From the NCBI GenBank assembly GCA_900539465.1, contig UQCF01000014.1, positions 1 to 63,734 of the forward strand: DNA of 63,734 bases. Direction: 5' to 3'. The notes below the pieces were generated by a model that was not told where the DNA came from, did not search any database, and saw only the letters and a program-made list of their open reading frames with translations. This document shows positions 51,726-59,396 of this stretch, piece after piece. The position numbers and the translations under genes were made by a program. This DNA is from an uncultured Ruminococcus sp. (lineage in GTDB: Bacteria; Bacillota; Clostridia; Oscillospirales; Acutalibacteraceae). How positions within the stretch are numbered: position 1 is the stretch's first letter; each line of letters starts with the position of its first letter.

Positions 51726-51765
51726 TCGGCTGCTTTGGAACCCCTCGGCAGCCGACTTTTATTTG
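51726..51765. terminator. Terminator between convergent genes
   Basis: TCGGCTGC/GCAGCCGA stem, TTTTATTTG on the plus side; it overlaps the last codons of the minus-strand gene. Confidence 0.7.
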
Positions 51766-52271
51766 TCTGTGTTAAGTTTATATCGAAGCTCTGCAATCTC
51801 GCAAATTTCATCACCGAGATTTTTAAGATAGTCAAAAAGTTCTTCGTCTCTTGCAAGGCTTCTTGCGGCAAGGCGCATGGCTCTTATAAACTTTCTGTCC
51901 GGTTTTTTGTTGTTTTTTAAAATCGGGCAGGAGCTCATGCCTCTTATATCGCGTATCGGTCTCACCTTGATTTTGCCGTTTTCTTTTTTTAAGAGAGGAA
52001 AAAACGGGTATATCCTGCACGCAAGCGGTCTGTCTTTTCTGCTGCATTTTCCGCCGCAAACGAGCATCGGATAGCCGAAATTGCCCTCGGTTTGTTTAAT
52101 CTCAAATCCGTCTTTATCCGAATAATATTCCTCTTCGCCGGGGAAAAGCCACATTCCCGTGTCGCTGTCGCCCTTGCAGCAGTTTGCATAGCACAAAGCT
52201 CCGCAATCAAAACCTCCGAGCGGTGCGGTATTCTCTAATATATCCCTTGCAAAGGTCAATTCCTTTTTCAT
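51759..52271 (-). CDS. Cysteine-cluster protein (YkgJ-like, CxxxCC)
   Basis: A 170-residue protein of the putative zinc- or iron-chelating YkgJ type. Cysteine motifs: FDCGALCYANCCKGD (about 21-35), MLVCGGKCSRKDRPLACRIYPFFP (LVCGGKCS then RPLACRIYPFFP, about 70-95) and SSCPIL. The ACRxYPxxP element is the hallmark of this family. No ribosome site of note (GAATTG...ATG weakly). Function is not established; possible Fe-S or zinc carrier. Transcribed opposite to its neighbours. Confidence 0.82.
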   Translation of the reverse strand: MKKELTFARDILENTAPLGGFDCGALCYANCCKGDSDTGMWLFPGEEEYYSDKDGFEIKQTEGNFGYPMLVCGGKCSRKDRPLACRIYPFFPLLKKENGKIKVRPIRDIRGMSSCPILKNNKKPDRKFIRAMRLAARSLARDEELFDYLKNLGDEICEIAELRYKLNTDK

Positions 52272-52340
52272 TCAACATCATCTCCGAGATAAGAATAACA
52301 TAAATTTCTTCATTTTCAAATTAAAAAATCATAATATTTG

Positions 52341-52369
52341 TTGACAAGAGCGAAAGTCGGTGTTAAAAT
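52341..52369 (+). promoter_or_regulatory. Promoter of thrS
   Basis: TTGACA (52341-52346), 17 bp, TAAAAT (52364-52369); transcription would begin right at the T-box leader. Confidence 0.75.
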
Positions 52370-52377
52370 CAAACTGT

Positions 52378-52611
52378 AAATCGTTGATGCAGAAGGCAAA
52401 ACCGATAAAGCAAAGCAGAGAGTCCCCGTCATCGGCTGCAAGCGGAGATATTGCCGCAGTTTTGTTACCACTGCTGAGAGCCGCCGAAATAAGGCGTGAC
52501 GTATGGCTGCGTTAAAGCCGCAGAGAGGCGGTATAATACCGCAAACCGGGTGGAACCGTGGAGTAATAAATTATGCTTCATCCCAGTATTTGGGATGGAG
52601 CTTATTTTTTT
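52378..52611 (+). promoter_or_regulatory. T-box leader, threonine-type
   Basis: Senses uncharged tRNA-Thr. Stem I begins with AGAGAGT, the likely specifier codon is ACC at 52467-52469 followed by A and then TGAGAG, and the T-box proper is GGGTGGAACCGTG (52548-52560). The terminator stem CATCCCA/TGGGATG (from about 52579) with seven Ts ends at 52611. Uncharged tRNA pairs with the specifier and the TGGAA bulge, favouring antitermination into thrS. Confidence 0.9.
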
Positions 52612-52624
52612 GGAGGTAGAAAAA

Positions 52625-54571
52625 ATGGTAAACGTAACTTTAAAAGGCGGCGTAGTTAAAGAGTACCCCGAGGGCACGACCGCTATGGAAATTGCAAAAG
52701 ACCTCGGTATGGGTCTTTATAAGGCTGCATGTATTTGCAAAATCAATGACAAATACTGTGATTTGAGAACCCCCGTAACCGAGGATTGCTCACTTGAAAT
52801 ACTCACATTTGACGATGATGACGAGGCAAAGCGTTGCTTTCGCCACACTGCCTCTCATATTCTTGCGCAAGCTGTTAAAAGACTGTTCCCCGAAGCGAAA
52901 CTGGCCATTGGCCCTGCTATTGACAACGGATTTTATTATGACTTTGATATTGAAACTCCTTTCACCCCCGAAGATCTCGAAAAAATAGAAAAAGAAATGA
53001 AAAAAATCGTCAAAGAGGCTCTTCCGCTTGAAAGATATGAGCTTGACCCCGAAGACGCCATAAAGCTTATGGAAAGCAAGGGTGAAATTTATAAAGTTGA
53101 GCTTATCAAAGAGCACGCAGGTAAGGGCGAAAAAATTTCGTTTTTCCGCCAAGGTGAATTTGACGAGCTTTGCGCGGGTCCTCATATCCCCGACACGGGC
53201 AGAGTTAAGGCGTTTAAGCTCACCTCTTGCACAGGCGCATACTGGCGCGGCGACTCAAACAACAAAATGCTTCAGAGAATTTATGCAACCGCTTTCACAA
53301 AGCAGAGCGCACTTGAAGAGCACCTTACAAAGCTTGAAGAGGCCAAAAAACGCGACCACAACAAGCTCGGCAGAGAGCTGGAGCTTTTCACAACAAGCGA
53401 CTGCATAGGTCAGGGTCTTCCCATTCTTTTGCCCAAGGGCGCAAGAATCATTCAGCTTCTTCAGCGTTTCGTTGAAGACACAGAGCAAAAGCTCGGCTGG
53501 CAGCTCACCAAAACTCCCTACATGGCAAAGAGCGACCTTTATAAAATTTCGGGTCACTGGGATCATTACCAGGACGGCATGTTCATAATGGGCGACGAAG
53601 AAAAAGACGATGAAGTATTTGCGCTTCGTCCGATGACCTGCCCGTTCCAGTATCAGGTATTTCTCAACAGAGCGCGCTCATACCGCGACCTGCCCATGAG
53701 ACTTAACGAAACCTCGACACTTTTCAGGAATGAAGCTTCCGGCGAAATGCACGGTCTTATCCGTGTTCGTCAGTTCACGCTCTCGGAGGGTCACCTTATG
53801 TGCACACCCGAGCAGCTTGAAGATGAGTTCAGGGGCTGCCTTGAGCTTGCTATTTATATGCTTAAAACGCTCGGTCTTTATGACGATGTAAGCTACCGCT
53901 TCTCACAGTGGGATCCCGAGGACAGAGATAAATATATCGGCACTCCAGAGCAGTGGGACGAGGCTCAGAGCACGATGAAGAAAATTCTTGATCACCTTGA
54001 GATTCCCTACAAAATCGGCATAGGTGAGGCCGCATTCTACGGTCCGAAGCTCGACATTCAGATAAAGAACGTATTCGGCAAAGAGGATACGCTTATCACA
54101 ATTCAGGTTGACCAGATGCTTGCCGAAAAATTCGGTATGGAATATGTTGACAAAGACGGAACAAAGAAAAATCCCTACATCATTCACCGCTCATCTATCG
54201 GCTGCTATGAGAGAACGCTTGCATTGCTTATAGAAAAATACGCAGGTGCATTCCCCGTTTGGCTTGCACCCGTTCAGGTAAAGCTTCTCCCCATAGCCGA
54301 CAGGCATCATGACTATGCTTATGAAATTGCCAAAAAGCTCCAAGATGTCGGTATTCGCTGTGAAGTTGACACAAGAAGTGAGAAAACGGGATATAAAATC
54401 CGCGAAGCCCAGCTCGAAAAGGTTCCCTATATGCTCATTGTCGGCGATAAAGATATTGAGTCAGACTCGGTATCTGTACGCAAGCGCGGCGAGGGCGACC
54501 TCGGTGCCGTTAAGACCGAAGAATTTATAAAGACAATACTTTCACAGGTCGAGAGCAAAGAAATCTGGTAA
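52625..54571 (+). CDS. thrS: Threonyl-tRNA synthetase
   Basis: Charges tRNA-Thr. 648 residues: TGS domain (1-60), editing domain with HTASHILAQAVKRLFP and the zinc/editing GPHIPDTGRV, class II catalytic core with MTCPFQYQVF (motif with zinc Cys), RLNETSTLFRNEASG and HGLIRVRQF, motif 3 IHRSSIGCYERTLALLIE, and the anticodon-binding domain (about 545-648). ATG at 52625 follows TGGAGGT; longer starts run through the T-box leader. Expression is set by the upstream T-box. Confidence 0.98.
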   Translation: MVNVTLKGGVVKEYPEGTTAMEIAKDLGMGLYKAACICKINDKYCDLRTPVTEDCSLEILTFDDDDEAKRCFRHTASHILAQAVKRLFPEAKLAIGPAIDNGFYYDFDIETPFTPEDLEKIEKEMKKIVKEALPLERYELDPEDAIKLMESKGEIYKVELIKEHAGKGEKISFFRQGEFDELCAGPHIPDTGRVKAFKLTSCTGAYWRGDSNNKMLQRIYATAFTKQSALEEHLTKLEEAKKRDHNKLGRELELFTTSDCIGQGLPILLPKGARIIQLLQRFVEDTEQKLGWQLTKTPYMAKSDLYKISGHWDHYQDGMFIMGDEEKDDEVFALRPMTCPFQYQVFLNRARSYRDLPMRLNETSTLFRNEASGEMHGLIRVRQFTLSEGHLMCTPEQLEDEFRGCLELAIYMLKTLGLYDDVSYRFSQWDPEDRDKYIGTPEQWDEAQSTMKKILDHLEIPYKIGIGEAAFYGPKLDIQIKNVFGKEDTLITIQVDQMLAEKFGMEYVDKDGTKKNPYIIHRSSIGCYERTLALLIEKYAGAFPVWLAPVQVKLLPIADRHHDYAYEIAKKLQDVGIRCEVDTRSEKTGYKIREAQLEKVPYMLIVGDKDIESDSVSVRKRGEGDLGAVKTEEFIKTILSQVESKEIW

Positions 54572-54610
54572 AAAATCTGCCTCCTTTAGAGCAGACATCA
54601 AAAAATAATA

Positions 54611-54661
54611 AAGCTATAATTCACAAACGATAAAAAATTCCAAATGTGAATTATAGCTTTA
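54611..54661. terminator. thrS terminator, AAGCTATAA hairpin family member 1
   Basis: 15-bp perfect arms AAGCTATAATTCACA (54611-54625) and TGTGAATTATAGCTT (54645-54659), followed by TAATTTTT. Could also end the minus-strand peptide gene at 54682. Confidence 0.8.
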
Positions 54662-54681
54662 ATTTTTATAAATTTAACTTC

Positions 54682-54786
54682 CTATATGATATCTTTTATA
54701 AAGTTCCAAATCATTGAAGCAAACGAAATGACCCAGTTGCCGAGAAAGCTTGAGATAATCGAATTTATAATCTCTGTTATCTGCAT
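54682..54786 (-). CDS. 34-residue amphipathic/hydrophobic peptide
   Basis: A short reading frame with strong support: GAGGGG lies 7 nt before ATG (54786) and the product begins MQITEIINSIISSFLG and ends in SMIWNFIKDII. It is almost uncharged, rich in Ile/Ser/Phe/Trp and predicted to be a membrane-active helix like phenol-soluble-modulin, leaderless bacteriocin or type I toxin peptides. Upstream are TTGACT at 54851-54856 with a TATTATATAT stretch about 17 bp on, and a GCGTTTTT/AAAAACGC hairpin (54811-54829) in the leader; downstream the hairpin at 54611 can terminate it. No homologue is known to me, so the function is open. Confidence 0.5.
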   Translation of the reverse strand: MQITEIINSIISSFLGNWVISFASMIWNFIKDII

Positions 54787-54810
54787 ATTCTAACCCCTCT
54801 TTATATTTTA

Positions 54811-54829
54811 GCGTTTTTAATAAAAACGC
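54811..54829 (-). promoter_or_regulatory. Leader hairpin of the 34-residue peptide gene
   Basis: GCGTTTTT/AAAAACGC stem with a 3-nt loop in the presumed 5' untranslated region; could modulate translation or be a weak attenuator. Confidence 0.35.
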
Positions 54830-54891
54830 ATATATATAATAATATGAGAGAGTCAAATAATTTGTCGTATTTCGTTTTGTTTAATTTGTTC

Positions 54892-54954
54892 TCAGCGTTC
54901 CCCCCTGCTGTGACCAATAGAAACCGTTTTAAAAGAAAACGTCATTTCCGTCAA
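54892..54954 (-). CDS. Possible 20-residue peptide, TTG start
   Basis: AAAGGAGG is followed after 7 nt by TTG ACG GAA ATG, giving a 20-codon frame (starts MTEMTFSFKTV, ends HSRGER) before TGA. The Shine-Dalgarno sequence is the best in the neighbourhood but no long gene uses it. It may be a small peptide, a leader peptide for the 34-residue gene 105 bp downstream, or a relic of a lost gene. The remainder of 54955-55167 has no supported feature beyond repeats of the word GTCACA. Confidence 0.3.
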   Translation of the reverse strand: MTEMTFSFKTVSIGHSRGER

Positions 54955-55167
54955 ATTTCAGACCTCCTTTTATTGATTTAAATATATGTAATCTGTGATT
55001 GGTTTATTAGCCAATTTTATACTTGCAAAGAATAAAAATCAAGATGTGACAACGATTTGCTTTTTTTAAAAGCTGTCACACTTTATTTTTGTCACATTCA
55101 ACAATTTTTAAATCAAAATTTATGGCATATTGTTGCTGTTTGCAAGGGATTTTTTCACAAAAACCTA

Positions 55168-55196
55168 TTGACAAGTCAAAAACGCTGTGATAAAAT
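55168..55196 (+). promoter_or_regulatory. Promoter of the trpXYZ operon
   Basis: TTGACA (55168-55173), 17 bp, TAAAAT (55191-55196), just before the T-box. Confidence 0.75.
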
Positions 55197-55202
55197 GCGA
55201 TA

Positions 55203-55481
55203 AACCGTTGAGGAAGAGTGAGTAAATCTTAACACTGTTCTTACAGAGAGCCGCAGGCGGTGGGATTGCGGCAGAAGAAGATAGGATTGAATGGACTTTC
55301 GAGGGCAATCGGAAACAAAGCAATGCTTTGGAGTATGTGAGACGGAGTATGACCCTCCGTAAGCAAAAGTCGGCGTATCACGAGTACGCGCAGAGTGGAT
55401 GCGGTTTTTCGCATCAAGCCGGGTGGCACCACAGGAATTTTTAATCCTGTCCCAGCATTACGCTTGGGACAGGATTTTTTG
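55203..55481 (+). promoter_or_regulatory. T-box leader, tryptophan-type
   Basis: Senses uncharged tRNA-Trp. Stem I includes AGAGAGCC and GGTGGGATTGCGGCAGAAG; the likely specifier is TGG at 55292-55294 (in GAATGGACTTTCGAGG) and the T-box is GGGTGGCACCACAGG (55421-55435). The terminator is ATCCTGTCCCA/TGGGACAGGAT (55444-55475) plus a T-run. The Trp assignment agrees with the transporter family encoded downstream. Confidence 0.88.
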
Positions 55482-55501
55482 TTTTTCGGGAGGTTTTAAT
55501 T

Positions 55502-55570
55502 ATGTATATTCTTTCAAAGCTTTGGCGCATGCGCGCCGACAATAACCCTGACTTCATAATTAACTCATAA
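55502..55570 (+). CDS. 22-residue ORF between the Trp T-box and trpX, contains Trp
   Basis: GGGAGG is 8 nt before ATG (55502). The product starts MYILSKLWRMRADNN and ends FIINS, with Trp at position 8. It ends 37 bp before the trpX ATG, which has its own ribosome site. It could be a leader peptide adding a second, translation-level Trp response, a decayed gene start or chance. Too short for ordinary gene finders. Confidence 0.45.
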   Translation: MYILSKLWRMRADNNPDFIINS

Positions 55571-55607
55571 CAAACTGTTTTTAAAATTTGAAAGGTTGGT
55601 AATTAAA

Positions 55608-56660
55608 ATGAAAAAAATTATTGCATTGGCACTCAGCTTAATACTTGTTATAGGAACATTCGCAGCTTGCACATCTAAAAAAGACGACGCATCAGAAAGC
55701 ACAGGCGATAAAAAAGAACTCACCGTCGGCATTTGCAACTATGTTGACGACGCATCGCTTAACCAGATAGTAGACAACATCAAAGCACAGCTTCAGAAAA
55801 TCGGCGACGAAAAAGGCGTAACTTTTAAAATTGATTATGACAACTGCAACGCAGACGCAAGCGTTTTGTCACAGATTATCTCAAACTTTATTGCAGACAA
55901 GGTTGACCTTATGATAGGCGTTGCAACACCCGTTGCCATCGCAATGCAGACCGCAACCGCAGGCACAGATATTCCGGTTGTTTTTGCAGCGGTTTCCGAT
56001 CCTGTAAGTGCAAAGCTTGTCGATTCACTTGAAAAGCCCGGCAGCAACATCACCGGCACATCGGATTATCTTGACACAGCTGCAATTATGAACCTCATTT
56101 TTGCTCAGAAACCCGACGCTAAAAAAGTAGGTCTTCTTTATGACGTCGGTCAGGATTCTTCAACAACAGCTATTGCAGAAGCAAAAGCATACCTTGAAAA
56201 GCGCGGCGTAACCTGCATTGAGCGCACAGGCACAACGGTTGATGAAATTGCTCTTGCGGCGCAGTCACTCGTTGCAGACGGCGTTGACGCAGTATTCACC
56301 CCCAGCGACAACACTGTTATGAAATCGGAGCTCACCATATATGAGACTTTTGCAAAAGCAGGTATCCCCCACTACACAGGCGCAGATTCATTCGCACTTA
56401 ACGGCGCATTTCTCGGCTACGGCGTTGATTATGCAAACCTCGGCGTAAAAACAGCCGACATGGTTGCCGACATTCTTCTCAACGGCAAAGACCCCGCTAC
56501 ACTCTCTGTTCTTACATTTGATAACGGTACAGCAACCATAAACACAGACATCTGCAAAGAGCTCGGCTATGAATATGATAAGCTTGCAGAGAGCTTTGCC
56601 CCCTACTGCACAAAGGTTCAGAAAATTACAACGGCAGACAGCTTTGACGAAGTAAAATAA
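55608..56660 (+). CDS. trpX: ABC transporter substrate-binding lipoprotein, TrpX-like
   Basis: A 350-residue lipoprotein of the ABC_sub_bind (PF04392-type) family. Signal peptide MKKIIALALSLILVIGTFAAC with the lipobox Cys at about 21; then two Rossmann-like lobes (LTVGICNYVDDASLNQIVDN, SDPVSAKLVDSLEKPGSNIT, AVFTPSDNTVMKSELTIYE). With the permease and ATPase behind it this matches the TrpXYZ uptake system, whose T-box control by tRNA-Trp is known in Firmicutes. AAAGGTTGG precedes the ATG at 55608. Ligand is inferred to be tryptophan or an indole precursor. Confidence 0.88.
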   Translation: MKKIIALALSLILVIGTFAACTSKKDDASESTGDKKELTVGICNYVDDASLNQIVDNIKAQLQKIGDEKGVTFKIDYDNCNADASVLSQIISNFIADKVDLMIGVATPVAIAMQTATAGTDIPVVFAAVSDPVSAKLVDSLEKPGSNITGTSDYLDTAAIMNLIFAQKPDAKKVGLLYDVGQDSSTTAIAEAKAYLEKRGVTCIERTGTTVDEIALAAQSLVADGVDAVFTPSDNTVMKSELTIYETFAKAGIPHYTGADSFALNGAFLGYGVDYANLGVKTADMVADILLNGKDPATLSVLTFDNGTATINTDICKELGYEYDKLAESFAPYCTKVQKITTADSFDEVK

Positions 56661-56680
56661 TCACGGCAAATTAAACCGAA

Positions 56681-56730
56681 GAAAAGCTATAAAGCACGAA
56701 GTCTTCGCTTTCATGATTTATAGCTTTTCA
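56681..56730 (+). terminator. Hairpin between trpX and trpY, family member 2
   Basis: Arms GAAAAGCTATAAA and TTTATAGCTTTTC with partly paired inner bases and a TCTTCG tetraloop-like tip; followed by ATTTCTG. Likely a partial terminator or mRNA stabiliser that gives more TrpX than TrpYZ. Confidence 0.55.
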
Positions 56731-56767
56731 TTTCTGTTATTCCACACAAAACTCTGAGGTGATGTTA

Positions 56768-57700
56768 ATGTCATTAGATTCTATTTTGACGCTCGTTCAA
56801 ACAGCGGCGGAGCTTGGACTAATAAGCGCACTGACGGTGCTTGCACTGTTTTTGAGCTATTCTATGCTCAACGTGTGCGACCTTTCGACCGACGGCTGTT
56901 TCACACTCGGCGCAACGGTTGGCGCAGTTGTTACAATATCGGGGCATCCTTACCTTGCCCTGCCTGCGGCAATGGCAGCCGGAATTGCCTCGGGCTTTAT
57001 AACCGCATTTTTGCAAACCAAAATGGGCGTCAACAGCCTGCTTGCAGGTATAATAGTAAACACTGCGCTCTACTCGGTAAATATTGCGGTAATGGGCAAT
57101 GCTTCGCTGCTCAATCTCAACAGATACGACACGGTGTTCACAAAGGCTCTTGATTTTTTAAAGGGTACGGCTTTTTCACAGTATTACAAGCTTATAGTTG
57201 CCGTTATTGCGGTGGTGCTTGTTGCTGTATTTTTAGGTTTATTTTTAAAAACAAAGCTCGGTCTTGCTATCAGAGCAACGGGCGACAACCCCGATATGGT
57301 TCGTTCCTCATCCATAAATCCCATATTCACGACAATAATCGGCTTGTGCATTGCAAACTCATTCACCGCCCTCTCGGGCTGTTTGCTTGCCCAATCTCAA
57401 AAGAGCGTTAATATAGACATCGGCACGGGTATGGTAACGGTTGCGCTCGCCTCGCTTCTTATAGGCAACGTATTCCTCGGCAAAAAGAAAATGCCGTTTA
57501 GAATTCTCGGCATGGTGCTCGGCGCATTTGTCTTCAGACTCGTTTATACCATTGCTTTGAGATTTGATATGCCCGCATTTATGCTCAAATTCGTATCATC
57601 GGTAATTGTTATTGCGGCAATATCTTTCCCCTACCTTAAAGAGCGTTTTCCGCTGTTTAAACGCAGATTTATGCAGCGTTTTAAAAGGAGGGAAGCATAA
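56768..57700 (+). CDS. trpY: ABC transporter permease, TrpY-like
   Basis: A 310-residue membrane protein of the BPD_transp_2 (branched-chain/sugar type) family with about eight to nine helices. Recognisable parts: YSMLNVCDLSTDGCFTLGA near the start, KTKLGLAIRATGDNPDMVRS (about 162-181, the coupling-helix region) and VALASLLIGNVFLG. ATG at 56768 has GAGGTG in front; two earlier in-frame starts lie on the ribosome site. It ends in TAATG, overlapping the ATPase gene by one base. Confidence 0.9.
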   Translation: MSLDSILTLVQTAAELGLISALTVLALFLSYSMLNVCDLSTDGCFTLGATVGAVVTISGHPYLALPAAMAAGIASGFITAFLQTKMGVNSLLAGIIVNTALYSVNIAVMGNASLLNLNRYDTVFTKALDFLKGTAFSQYYKLIVAVIAVVLVAVFLGLFLKTKLGLAIRATGDNPDMVRSSSINPIFTTIIGLCIANSFTALSGCLLAQSQKSVNIDIGTGMVTVALASLLIGNVFLGKKKMPFRILGMVLGAFVFRLVYTIALRFDMPAFMLKFVSSVIVIAAISFPYLKERFPLFKRRFMQRFKRREA

Positions 57701-58485
57701 TGCTCAACATTTCTCACATCTCAAAAACATTTAATCCCGGAACGATTGACGCAAAGAAAGCGCTTGACGACCTTTCGCTCAATGTGAATAATGGAGATTT
57801 TATCTCAATAATCGGTGCAAACGGCGCAGGCAAATCAACACTTTTTAACGCAATTGCCGGCACATTTATAACCGACAGCGGCAAAATAGAGCTTGACAGC
57901 ACAGACATATCTCTGATGCCGGAGCACAAGCGTGCCAAAAACATCGGCAGACTTTTTCAGGACCCGATGAAGGGCAGCGCGCCCGGAATGACAGTTGAAG
58001 AAAATCTTGCCCTTGCGGCAGGTCACGGCGGCTGGCTGAGCCGTGTATCCAAAAAAGACAAAAAAGCCTTCAGAGAAAGAGTTGCACTTCTCGGCATGGG
58101 GCTTGAGGACAGAATGAGCCAGCCGGTAGGGCTTCTCTCGGGCGGTCAGAGGCAGGCTCTGACCCTTATGATGGCGACATTCACACCGCCCAAGCTTTTG
58201 CTTTTAGACGAGCACACCGCTGCGCTTGACCCCGGCACAGCAGAAAAGGTACTTGAACTCACTCAAAAAATTGTCAGCGAAAACAACCTCACCTGTCTTA
58301 TGATTACTCACAATATGCAGTCCGCACTTGACCTCGGCAACCGCACAATTATGATGAATCAAGGCAAAATTGTTATGGATGTATCGGGTGAAGAGAGAAA
58401 ATCACTCACTGTACCCGACCTTCTTCTCAAATTTAAAGATGCGGCAGGCAAAGAGCTTGACAACGACAGAATGCTTTTAATTTAA
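57700..58485 (+). CDS. trpZ: ABC transporter ATP-binding protein, TrpZ-like
   Basis: A 261-residue ATPase that powers TrpXY. Walker A IGANGAGKSTLFNAI (about 37-51), Q-loop LFQDPMKGSAPGMTVEENL, signature LLSGGQRQALTLMMA, Walker B LLLLDEHTAALDP (DEHTAAL in place of the more usual DEPTxxL) and H-loop ITHNMQ. Start is coupled to the trpY stop. GGAGG lies upstream. Last gene of the T-box operon. Confidence 0.92.
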   Translation: MLNISHISKTFNPGTIDAKKALDDLSLNVNNGDFISIIGANGAGKSTLFNAIAGTFITDSGKIELDSTDISLMPEHKRAKNIGRLFQDPMKGSAPGMTVEENLALAAGHGGWLSRVSKKDKKAFRERVALLGMGLEDRMSQPVGLLSGGQRQALTLMMATFTPPKLLLLDEHTAALDPGTAEKVLELTQKIVSENNLTCLMITHNMQSALDLGNRTIMMNQGKIVMDVSGEERKSLTVPDLLLKFKDAAGKELDNDRMLLI

Positions 58486-58508
58486 AAAAGTATAAACTCA
58501 TAAAAAAT

Positions 58509-58557
58509 AAGCTATAATTTACATCACGGTCATTGCCGATTGTAAATTATAGCTTTC
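58509..58557. terminator. Bidirectional terminator, AAGCTATAA family member 3
   Basis: 15-bp perfect arms AAGCTATAATTTACA (58509-58523) and TGTAAATTATAGCTT (58541-58555) between convergent operons. Confidence 0.8.
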
Positions 58558-58582
58558 TTTATTATTTTCTTTTCGGAATCTT

Positions 58583-59392
58583 TTAGAATATACTTTGCAA
58601 AAACTGCTTGGTTCTCTCGTTTTTGGGGTTGTCAAATACCTCCTGCGGTGTTCCCTGCTCGGCAATTACGCCGTCGCTCATAAACACAACTTTGTCTGCA
58701 ACCTCGCGCGCAAAGCGCATCTCATGTGTTACAACAACCATGGTCATGCCGCCGTCCGCAAGCGATTTCATAACCTTGAGCACTTCGCCCACAAGTTCGG
58801 GGTCAAGTGCCGAAGTCGGCTCGTCAAAGCAGAGTATATCGGGGTTCATTGCAAGGGCGCGCGCTATGGCAACTCTCTGCTGCTGACCGCCCGAAAGCTC
58901 GCACGGATATGCCGAAACCTTTTCCGAAAGTCCGACCTTTTTAAGAAGGTCCAAAGCCTGCTCTTCTATCTCTTTTTCTCTTTTGGCTTTTTCTGCTTTT
59001 GCGGCAGAAGAGCCTTTTTGCTTTTTAAGCTCTTTGATTTCGGCTTTGAGCGCAAGGCGCGGCGCAAGGGTTATGTTATCTTTAACCGTATACTGCGGAA
59101 AAAGATTGAACTGCTGAAAAACAAGGCCGAAATGGAGCCTGTTTTTTCTAATACTGCGCTCCGAAAGAGTATTTGCGTCTTCAGAATTGAAAAGCTGCTC
59201 GCCGTTTACAGATATAGAGCCTTTATCCGGTGTTTCAAGAAAATTGAGGCAACGCAAAAGCGTGGTCTTTCCGCTGCCGGAGGAGCCGATAATTACAAGC
59301 ACTTCGCCTTTCTCAAGCGAAAGGTCTATGCCCTTGAGCACTCCGTTATCGCCGAAGCTTTTATGAAGATCTTTAATTTCAAGTATAGCCAT
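58583..59392 (-). CDS. Polar amino-acid ABC transporter ATP-binding protein
   Basis: A 269-residue ATPase of the GlnQ/ArtP type. Walker A GSSGSGKTTLLRCL (about 36-49), Q-loop GLVFQQFNLFPQYTVKDN, signature ELSGGQQQRVAIARALA, Walker B ILCFDEPTSALDPEL, H-loop THEMRFAREVAD. An insertion of about 28 residues after LALKAEIKELKKQK (Lys/Ala-rich, KGSSAAKAEKAKREKEIEE) distinguishes it from typical 240-residue members. 4 bp behind the permease gene, in one operon with permease and binding protein. Substrate (Gln, Cys, Arg or other) unknown. Confidence 0.93.
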   Translation of the reverse strand: MAILEIKDLHKSFGDNGVLKGIDLSLEKGEVLVIIGSSGSGKTTLLRCLNFLETPDKGSISVNGEQLFNSEDANTLSERSIRKNRLHFGLVFQQFNLFPQYTVKDNITLAPRLALKAEIKELKKQKGSSAAKAEKAKREKEIEEQALDLLKKVGLSEKVSAYPCELSGGQQQRVAIARALAMNPDILCFDEPTSALDPELVGEVLKVMKSLADGGMTMVVVTHEMRFAREVADKVVFMSDGVIAEQGTPQEVFDNPKNERTKQFLQSIF

Positions 59393-59396
59393 GGCG

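Noticed and set aside
52496..52625. Longer thrS reading frame starting inside the T-box leader
   Set aside because: It would translate the T-box terminator stem; the ATG at 52625 has TGGAGGT and starts the TGS domain.
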